A stretch of 64,000 nt of DNA, from positions 1,798,001 through 1,862,000 of the forward strand of contig JAUCEF010000016.1 of NCBI GenBank assembly GCA_033558025.1, read 5' to 3'. Below the pieces are notes generated by a model. That model was not told the origin of the DNA. It ran no database searches and saw nothing but the letters and a program-made list of their open reading frames with translations. Below are positions 30,442-39,800 of this stretch, one piece after another. Position numbers and translations under genes: made by a program. Numbering within the stretch: position 1 is the stretch's first letter; each line of letters starts with the position of its first letter. The stretch is from Phytophthora sp. 'mugwort'. Taxonomy: Eukaryota; Oomycota; Peronosporomycetes; Peronosporales; Peronosporaceae.

Positions 30442-31276
30442 TTGGAAGGCCGCACCGACGCCCGTGGAGCCCCTGCTGGACAAGACGCCCATGCTGGACC
30501 AGGCCGCCTGCGACCCCCGTCCTGGGCGAGATGCCGGAGGAGCACTGCTGGGCTAGGATCTTGTGCTGGACCAGGATCTCATGAAGCCGGTGAAGTCCCT
30601 GCTGGACAAGACGCCCCAGGAGCCGGCGACCCCCCGTGCTGGACCGGATGCCAGAGGAGACCTACTGACCAGGAGCCCGTGCTGGGCCAGGCGTCCATGC
30701 AGCCCTTGGAGACCGTGCTGGAGCAGGCCCATGAATCCTCTACGCCCGTGCTGGACCAGGAGATCGAGAAGCACGCGCTAGACTCTCCAGGGCGTCGGTT
30801 GCTCGTGCCGAGCGCCTGCCGCTGCTGTCGGGCGCCGCTGCCCCAAGTTTCGCGCATCTTGCCGAGCGCGCGTCGCTTCCCTGCGGCCTGCTGTTGCGGT
30901 GGGCTTCGTCATCCGTGGCGCTGGCCAACCGCCCGCAGACGCAGACCAGCCGCCGTACCCGCCCGCGCCCTTCCACCACCAGCAGCGCCGAGGCCAAGCC
31001 GCCGCCAAGCGCGGCCGGCAGCAACCCAACGTCTAGGAGCTACCGTCCCGCGCGTGCACCGAGCCGTTCGCCAAGGCGCTGCAGCGCGCCTGGTTCGCCA
31101 TGCTTTTTTTGGCTTTGGCCTTCCTCAAGGCGCACGAGTTGCTGTTCGCGGGGTTGGGCGTGCTGCACACCGAGGTGCAGCTGTGCGAGTTGCTGGGTTC
31201 CTGCACCTTCTTCCGGGGCGTGCTGCTGAAGGAACAAGACCAGGAGGATAAAAACGAGAGTGAGACGAGACGCTAG
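30442..31276 (+). pseudogene. Degenerate coding minisatellite and ORF end, function unknown
   Basis: Between 30442 and 30780 GC-rich imperfect repeats include CTGCTGGACAAGACGCCC (30474 and 30599) and GCTGGACCAGGA variants, which translate as LLDKTP and VLDQ motifs. From about 31061 a separate frame reads PFAKALQRAWFAMLFLALAFL followed by KAHELLFAGLGV, ending in a charged tail and TAG at 31274-31276. The frames do not join, so this is a relic. The GC content and repeat structure are unlike the neighbours. No family is recognised. Confidence 0.3.
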
Positions 31277-31291
31277 TTGTTATCTCTAATA

Positions 31292-33170
31292 TCACCTTAG
31301 TGACTGATGTTCATTCCGTGTGTAGCGCTTGGCCATTGACTCTCGGGCGTCCTGCCGGCTGCGTTCTTGCTTGCACCCGCTTGCGCTTGTTGGTCCTCGG
31401 TAGAACAGCGTCTCTCTGCCAGTGGCATCGATACTACCAACGGCGCCGAGGACAAGCAGTAGATGAACACATGAACCGTGCTTCATGTTGAAGCGGCAAG
31501 GGCAATACCGAGCTTGGGTACCCACCTCCCATCGACAGGGTGGCATATCCACGCGTTCCATCCTGGCTGTCTCGAAGTTGAGCTGCGCGATGACGGGGAG
31601 GTTTCGCGTGACCGGCGCTCCAGGACATCAAACCACGCGCGAGTGGCAGGAAGGGCCATGACACGGATGGAGTTGGTCGTACTCTGCGACGGCGCGTCGG
31701 CAAGGAGCGATGCTATCCTTTCGCGCTGGAACACTTTCTCGTACAGAAGTCCATCGTGAGTCATAGCCCGAGCACACCTGGCGAAACGGTCCGAGAAAGT
31801 GGTCGCCGTTGCAAACGGCTTCCCACGCACACTCTCACCACCACAGAGACCATTAACTGGTCAACCAGTGCGCCCACCTTTAGCCGCCGACGCATAGTGA
31901 CGTCGCGCTTGATCGCCGCATTGAACGTCTCCCACGGGTTATTCGTGGTGGCATATCCACTGACCGTGTCGAAGCATTGCCACCGCCATACTCTCTCGTT
32001 TAGCCATACTTTCTCGAAGTACGCCGCAAACTCAACGAGCTCCGCCCAGTTGCCCCACTCTACCTTCACCTCTGTAAGCTTCTTGTTCAACTCACCCTCG
32101 CTGCTCGTAAATGCACCTCATGTAGACGGCGCAATACCATTGTGGCAACGTTTGCCTCCAAGCAGCGCGTCTTTTCGTACACCTTTTTCGCAACACGAAA
32201 AAACACATCAGAAAGCGAAACGTGCTGTTGATGCCGAAGGCGTTTTGCAGCGCGTTCTACTGCGCTAAATCGGCATCTCCCATGGCATACTCCACGCACA
32301 GGTCCCTGCCGGTCACCAGATAATACAGACGGCGCAAACTTGAGAGCACCTCTGTGCACTGCTCCTGCGTCTCTTGTGAGACAACAAAAACAGCAACAAG
32401 GTGGAATTAGCGGGCTCTATCGGACACACCGACCACCAGTACTGGGTATCCAACCTCGGAGAGCCTGTAGGTAGCATCGATATGCAGGATAAAAGACGCT
32501 GGATCGCGGTCGGCATTCCGCAGCAGCTTCTTTGTGGTCATGCCGACGAATGGATCTTGATCGGTACCATTACCGACAATGGGCCTCTCTTCGGCGTCAT
32601 TGTGCCACGAAAATGTGAACGCGGCCAACTCCTCTTCCTGCCAGGTGTAGCCAGCATCTCGAATTTTGAGGCGGACAGCCTTAAGAAGGTCGCTGCCCCC
32701 CAGCGTGCCGACCACCTAGTCGTGGACGAAGTGCTGCACCGTTGCCAGTGGCGGCGTGGAAGCTTCGTCCAGGTTGAACCGGCGCATGAGCCCATTGCAC
32801 ACTCGCAACGGGTGAAGGCCCTGTGCGGCCCAGTCGTGAGCCAGGTCCGTCATCGCCGGAGTCAGCTTTGGCTTCGCCGATGAGTGAAGTGGCGAAGATG
32901 GGCGTGCAGCTCGTCGCCATTTGCCACATTTAGCATGCTGCATGTCCTTACGCGCCCTCGCCAAGGCCAATGCTGCACCAGGCGTTCACGCTTTGCATGC
33001 ATCATAGCTACAGCGCAGGAGCTGCGTGCGCATCGAGTGGGGCGCTGCAACCGTGCAAATGCAGCATTGGCCCAGGTCGCTCTTGTTAATTGTGAAGCTC
33101 TTGAACGTCTCCAGCAGCATATCAGCGTCCGCGCGATAGCGAGGTTGACCCAGGGAAGGTAGCGAGACAT
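31292..33170 (-). pseudogene. Mutator-like element (MULE) transposase relic
   Basis: The sequence is read on the minus strand from the ATG at 33170 through several frames: NKSDLGQCC near 33080, LAHDWAAQGLHPLRVCNGLM near 32830, then the MULE catalytic region FILHIDATYRLSEVGYPVLV (first Asp in IDATYR, about 32480). Further on are VCGVLR-like pieces, GYATTNNPWETFNAAIKRDV (about 31940) and finally the SWIM zinc finger CPCRFNMKHGSCVHLL (CxC...CxH, about 31500-31460). Order and motifs match MULE transposases with a C-terminal SWIM finger. Frame breaks and stops (e.g. after TVQHFVHD at 32716) make it inactive. Flanking TIRs were not identified. Confidence 0.8.
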
Positions 33171-33462
33171 GGCGTCGGCAGGTAAGTGGTTGGTAGCTTG
33201 GTTGGATGAAAGGGGGAATGGTTGGGCAAAGTGCGCTTCGATCAGATCTCCTGTTTCTATTGGATAACAGTTGATAAATGAAGCCTATGGATTGACCAAT
33301 ATTGGGATTAGTGCGGGGATCTTCTTTGCCGTGCCGGCGAGTGATTGGTGGTATTGAGGAGGCTCATAGAGTGGTGGCCGGGATAGCACAGTGCTCGACG
33401 GATTTTAAAAGTACTGGTAGTACAGCTTGAGTGCTGGTCGCATAGAGTTTGGTGTCAAGAGT
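33171..33462. other. Spacer, nothing recognised
   Basis: About 290 bp between the MULE start and an LTR fragment. No features seen. Confidence 0.3.
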
Positions 33463-33580
33463 AGGTCCTCACCTGTAAATATATTCAGTCTTAATCTACT
33501 TAATTTTGGTAACAGTCCCACAGGCCAGGGATTAGTGAACTGCCGTTCACTGAGAGTTTGTATACTCTCCGGAAGTCACA
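33463..33580 (+). repeat. Gypsy LTR 3'-end fragment
   Basis: It matches the 3' part of the LTR at 45020-45352 in opposite orientation, with shared TATTCAGTCTTA, GTGAACTGCCGTTCACTGAG and CTCCGGAAGTCACA. Similarity stops exactly at TCACA, which defines the LTR end. The 5' part is absent. Confidence 0.75.
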
Positions 33581-33895
33581 CTTCCTGTGCGCAAGGTGTG
33601 TACCTTGTCAAAGAATACCGGGCGCTCCAAATAGTTACACATCATCATTATTTTTGCAGTCTATCGATTGGCACCAGTTTCGAAAACGAGGTCGTATGTC
33701 TACCCACACGTATTGTGCTGTTTTACATATTGTGGACGATCCTGCTACGAAGAAGTATCCCCCAGACTAAGCGGGAGTGCATCGGGAGATTCTCAACTCG
33801 TCCGTTTTCCGGTATTTACGAGCTTAATAACCAACATGTCCACGCTTATTTTTTGAAATAACCAACGGAGACAGAGACCTCACTACGACGGTTTA

Positions 33896-35395
33896 CACCA
33901 TTCCCCGACCGAGGCGGAATTTTTATCAAAGCAAGTGAACAAACATTGTTGTTTCAAAATCGGTCGAGTAGAAAAATATCTTCCCACAAAGTGAACATTT
34001 GGTTAGTCGAGCTCTCAAACAAGTTAACATGGCTACCATCCTCATCTTGCTAGCTACTTGCCTAGCTCGATGTCTCCGCCCCTACCCGCAGCAAAGGACG
34101 CCTTGAAGCAATGGTGCTCCATGTGCCACACAAGCCGACTAGTAACTGCCGGCTTAGCGACCTCAACAGCATCTTCCGCGAGAGCCCGGCTGTGCGCACA
34201 GAACGTCTCGTACTCACCCCTCACTAGGAACTCCTCTTTGCGCTCAGCCATGAAGCGGCGCATCTTCGCCTCCAGCACGTTCCAGCACCCGTTGATCGGG
34301 TTCAGCATGGGGCTGCAGGGGGCGAGCCGGAGCACGACCAGCTTGTTGGTGTTCACGATGCCGTCCGCCGCGAGCATCTCCCTTGCTAGTGTCTCCACCG
34401 CGAGCTGGCGCATCGTCGGCCACGATGACAATCTTGTTCGTCGGCGCCAGCTCAACAGTACTTCTCCATCCTTAGCGCAGCCGTGAAGAGGTCGGCGACG
34501 AAGCGGGCATTCTCTTGACGGAGCCGGCGTGCGTACGCATACGCACATTGCCGGTGCCCGAAGACACGCCGCCCAACACGTACAGGTTGGAGCCCTGCGA
34601 AGGGGTGAGCGCCACAGTAGCGCGCTCGCCGACGCGCGAGTAGCCCTCGTTCGTGACAGATACAAATTAAAGTTGGTCTCGTCGTGGAACACGATCATGT
34701 CGCCACGTGACGAGTGCTTCTCCATCAACTCCTTCCTCTTGTTCCTGTTCTCCGATTTATTCATAGCCACCTTCTCGATTCGTAGCTTTTTGAGGCTGTA
34801 CACCATTCCCTGCAGGGCTCGGTGCACGGACGATGTGCTCACGGAAATCCCCAAGTCGCTGCGCAGTCTGTCGCACATTTGGCCGCAGGTGTAACGGCAA
34901 TCCTCATCGAGGTACTGCTCCAGCTTGCCCATCGCCTCCACGGTATCATCTTGACGCCCGCACCCCGCAAACCACCGTGTGGCGTGGGCTCGCCGCCGAC
35001 GTTGAGGATAGCGCGACGAGTCGTGCTATAGGGCACGTCGTTGGTGTGTGGCGACCTCGCGCCAGCCGCGCCTTCCTTGAATGCACGCACGACGCGGACC
35101 TTGGCTGCTGCACGCTCGTGCTGGCGCTGCTTTTTGGTTGACTGGGGAGGAGACTGAATGGAAAGTAATACCGTCGTTGCAGCGGCGGCATCCAATGCAA
35201 TGACTGGCGCTGCAGGTTGCCGTTTTGGCGCCAACACGACTGGTTGTGTTCGCTTGATTGGGAACGCGATTGCGCGAAAGTTCACTTCCTGGGAAATGTA
35301 TTTTTTGTGTCAAAAAACGTCGGTTAGATTTTCGACATGAAACTCGCTCTGTTCACTTGCTTTGATAAAAATTCCAACTTGGTCGGGAAATGGTG
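33896..35395 (-). mobile_element. Mariner/Tc1-like DNA transposon, 1500 bp
   Basis: It is flanked by TA on both sides (33894-33895, 35396-35397). The terminal inverted repeats start CACCATT.CCCGACC and include GGAATTTTTATCAAAGCAAG and TGAACA on each side, about 45-50 bp long with few mismatches. The interior holds a minus-strand transposase relic. The TA target duplication, TIR size and 1.5-kb length are those of IS630/Tc1/mariner elements. Confidence 0.88.
34054..35285 (-). pseudogene. Mariner/Tc1-like transposase (inactive)
   Basis: The N-terminal half starts near 35285 with a helix-turn-helix region (KVRVVRAFKEGAAGARS, then DVPYSTTRRAIL). A frame change at about 34945 leads into DLGISVSTSSVHRALQGMVY and the first catalytic block MIVFHDETNFN (about 34690). 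The middle part (about 34640-34440) is out of frame; its second Asp appears as IVIVADDAP in another frame. The last block, LAPCSPMLNPINGCWNVLEA, has Asn where the third catalytic Glu/Asp (NPIE) should be. Frameshifts plus loss of the acidic residue mean no activity. Confidence 0.82.
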
Positions 35396-35397
35396 TA

Positions 35398-36801
35398 CTA
35401 GTACTAAGCTAGAGATATATCAAAAGTGCGGTGACAGGCCCCCGCTTCTGTCTGCTTATCATCATTTTTACGGTTAACAAAAATACATTACACTTACACT
35501 TTAAGGCTAGTAAGCAACCTACTTAGCTACCCTACTTGGCTATTTGGGATCGATTTGGGTCATGTTATCATCATTTTTACGGAAACACACTGTATGCTAG
35601 ACGAGTTGACGACAGCAAGTTGCATCACATCGCATTGCTGATTGCAATTTGCAATCAGAGCTTTTCACGGGTATGCTACAGTACATGTGTGTCCACTGCA
35701 AAGTGTCCGATGAAGGCGGGTGCTCGTCGCTCCACGCCCGATCACCCACGCTTGCAAGTGGGCAGAAACGGTGGCAAGACTTCAGCTCGGAGGCCACCAC
35801 GAAGAGCGTCGGGACAACTCGCGGGTCGTGACGACAGCGTCGGACCGTGAGCTCAACCCTTTCTATGGGATCATTTCCGCCAAGTGTAATGGGGATCAGA
35901 CTGTCTATTACTAAGGTAAGTAAGTAGAGCTTACGCCAAATCTAAACGATGGCGACGGATTAAGTGGACCTCCAATACAGCGGACTGTTGGCGTCACCGC
36001 CCGCTTCAGACGCATCTCTCACCGCTGCATTGCTGGTGTCTCGGCGGCCGCTCGGACAGCACGCCTATCCAGGATGGATACAGAGAAATGATAGCTCAAA
36101 TTGAATGGTAAAATGTTTAACACTTTAGCAAGTTTCACTAAGGTACGCGGACTCGTGCGCCTTCGCCTCAGAAGACAAGCCCGATTGACCCCATGCTAAT
36201 CGAGTGAAGCGCATCGCGGTGGCGACAGGATAATATTGTACTACTATTAGTGCAGAATAGGCCTGCAGATCAACCCCCGCGGCCACTTTTGTTCTAATCG
36301 TTTGGTCGTAAGTTCACAATCTGCAAACTGACGATCCGACATCCGAAACCGCAACATTCGCAATACAAAGCCAATCAAAATACTCGGACTAGCGCAACAC
36401 TTCCCGCCGATTGGCTCCCTTTAGCGTTCGTGACCAGATGTTTTCTAGTTCACTGAACCAGCGCTCGGTCGTATAAGACGCACAAGGCCGCGTAGGCAGA
36501 GAGCGAGGGCCCGTGACAGCAACAAGGGCCAGCACGCGGCAACTGCAAAGCTCGATCCGCTGCTAGATCGACACTTCCGGCGCCACGCACTTCGACGTTT
36601 CCACCTTCTGGTTTCCATCGAACAGCGCAAGTAAAACATCAAGTTGCCTTTGCCTTTCAGTCACCAACGCGGAATAGGTTGACCTCGGACCCCCTGTCGC
36701 TCCATCCACTTCCGCATTCGCCGCACAAGTGTAAGGGAACTTGAGCGAGCGTGACGTGACGTGACGGACGAACACTATTCCGCACTCTCGAGTCGAGGGC
36801 C
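35398..36801. other. Intergenic region upstream of the START-FYVE gene
   Basis: No gene is recognised over 1.4 kb. TTATCATCATTTTTACGG occurs twice (about 35457 and 35565), a small direct repeat. An open plus-strand stretch at 35536-35850 lacks motifs. The START-FYVE promoter must lie near the right end. Confidence 0.4.
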
Positions 36802-39800
36802 ATGGGCAAAGCGCGCACTAAAAGCCGGCGGCGAGCGCATAGCGGCGCGTCGGGTGGCTCCCGCGGCGACGACTCATGGCAGGCGCCATCGCTTACCGCC
36901 AGCGAGCGCACCTACATGATCCGCAAGGCAAAGGAGGCGTCCGTAGCGCTCGTGGACCATGCGCACACACTGGACGGGCCCGTGCAGTGGCACTACACAG
37001 GCAAGTTCCGCGGGATTCAAATGTACCGCGGCGAGGGCAGCTATGACGGCGTGGGCACCACCGGCACCGAGTTCCTGTGCGGCGTGACCACCATGATGGG
37101 AACCATTGAGGAGGTTGCCGCCTACTTCGACCAGCAGACTACAGAGCGCATGCTCTCCAAGAAGGCGGACGACGTGTTGGACTGCGCTGTGCTCTACTCG
37201 CTGGTGCAAGGCGATTCGAACAACCCGTATTACCGGGTCTCGACCAAGTACCAGCTGTACGAGGGTCCGTCAGCCTTCTCCCGAGAGCGAGACTACTGCT
37301 TCTTGGAGTGCCAGAATACGTTCCGACACGCGTCGGGACGCAGAGGATGGGTTCTTAGTATGCACTCGATTAAGCTGCCCAGCTGTCCCGAAGTGGACGG
37401 CGTTGTGAGAGGAAGCATGTACCAATCGGGATACGTATTTGTCGAGGCGGAGAAGGAAGGATACATGGATGTCATGCACAGTCTACAGATCAACTTTAAG
37501 AGCACCAGTCGACTGCCTCACTTCCTGCTGAATTCGGCGTTGAAGCGACGTATTTTGTCTGTCGTGACAATCAGCCGAGAGATTCAGACGTCGAGAATGG
37601 GACGACAGACGTTGCTAACGAAGAAGGACCTGATGCCTAAGCGAGCGAGAGCGTTATGTGTCAACTGCTCGCGCAAGTTCTCGCTATTTGTGCGTAAAAC
37701 GCGATGCCGCGTGTGTGGCGAAGTTGTGTGTCAGCCGTGTGCGCCGCAGGTCATGATCTCAACCAAGCGCGGACCAGTTAAGACGCGGGTGTGCACGAAG
37801 TGCTGCCATTCGTCCCCCGGTGATGAATATGAGCCGATTGGAGCGCTGCCCAATTCTCAGAATAGAGGCGACCCACGGCGTATGCAGAATGAGACGCGAT
37901 ACTCGGACATTTTGCACGACCATGACGACCATCCCGACTTATACCACGAGGAAGACGAGGACAGTTTGGAAGAGGATGGAGATGAGGATGGACTCGAGGA
38001 GCAGTCAGACTACAGTGTGTTTGCCCAGTCTCGGTTCACTGAGGCGAGCCGTGATTCTATGGCAGCGAGTCAATTCAGTGCATCGAGGAGTCAGTTTGAA
38101 AGCCATTTTGAATGCGCCAGTCAGTTTAACGCCACAAGCGAACTTGACGACAGCCAGTACTATGATGGCGGTGCCAGCGAGAACAGCTTCACTACCGATG
38201 TAAGTGGCACCAGCACTTCATACTGGCATGGTGGAAACAGTACTGCAAGCAGTGTGGGATGGAACCAGGCCAGCAGTGTCAAACCCGCTGACGGCTACAA
38301 TTACGACCCCCAGGCGTCCATGATGAACAGTAACTTCTACGGGGCAAGTAAATATGGAAGCGACTATGGAACGACTAATTACACGGTTGACGAGGAGCCT
38401 CGTAAGCGATCGGATCGGTACAAGACAGCACCTATCCCGGAGGACGAACCTACCAGCCACCGTGGTTACAACGCCAACCCTCACACGATCATCAACGACT
38501 ATATCTCCTGTCAGGGCAAAGACCAGGTGTCGAATCTCAACGCAAGGCAAGATTTAAAGCCAATGAAAGAGTTCAAGTCAACCCAAAGCACCAACTATGA
38601 TTCTAGCCAAGGCAGTCACAACTCAAACACTAGTCATGTTAGCAAGACTGTGTCGATTCAGAATCTCGCCAAGGCTCGTTCCGCACGCTACGGAATCAAG
38701 AGTCAGTTCCCGCCCCCACCTCCGCCGCCTCCGCCGCTATCCCCACCACCGGAGGAAGAGAACGAAGATGAAGCTGATAGCCCTCTGCATCTTGGAGCAT
38801 TGAAGTCAGACAAACCTCAGGGCATAAAGGACCGAAAGCCCAAGGGCATTGCTGCACGGAAAATATTTACCCCGCCGCCCCCGAAGAAAGGGCGCCGTGA
38901 AACGGACTCAAGGATATCGGCAAAGCGTGCCCCGAACATGCCCCGAAATATGGCATTCAATGCTGCTTTGGCCACCAGGGACTCGCGGGTTTCTCAGTCC
39001 AGCTCACGAGATTCACGGTTTGCTAGCACCCGGTCTTCTGCGATTCTTGAGCAAGTCCGCCGCAACCGCTGCCGGACGCTCCAGTTTACTCCTGATAATG
39101 ACCGATCTTTGGCGGTGCTAAAGTCGATGGAGGAGGAGCACTTGAATAGGATGCGTGAAATCGAGCGAATGCAGGAACTGGCCAAGGAGAAGGCGGCCCG
39201 GCGATCGGTGTCATCCGATGATGGTCACACTTCAATGCGAAGTACTGAATCCTCGCAAAATGGTGTTCGCTATCAGAATAAACAAGCGGGTGCTGCTGTT
39301 AGGAAGGAGCCGGAACAGCCTCGAAGCTCTCGTCGCTCTCGTGCGGCTCCCGGTTCCCCGGATGGCCCTCCACCTGGTTCCCCGCCTGGAACCCTTCCTA
39401 GCATGCGCGGTCGCCGCCTCCCGAACCCCAATTCTTCCTTCAACAGCCAACCGAAACGGTCACTCAGTGGTAGTCGCTCGAGGCGAACGGATGGCAGCAG
39501 TGACTTTGGCGAAGGCCGCTTCCTGTCGAACCGTTCGAACGGTGCCTTTGTGAAGTCAGGCGCTCGTGTTAGCCTCGCCCCGTCCGCGCGGAGTGAAGAC
39601 CTCATGTTCGACTCGCAGCGGTCTGGGTTCCGTGTCAGTAATGGAAGCAGTTCGTCATCTAACAGTAGACGGTTTGATTCTTCCCAGACTTCGAGCAACG
39701 GAAGCAAGCTTGCGCCACAAGCTTCAAGCATTCCAATGTCTGGTCGCCAAGATGACCTTCAGTTTGATGAATCTCAACTTTCGGTTGACAAGTCCAAGTT

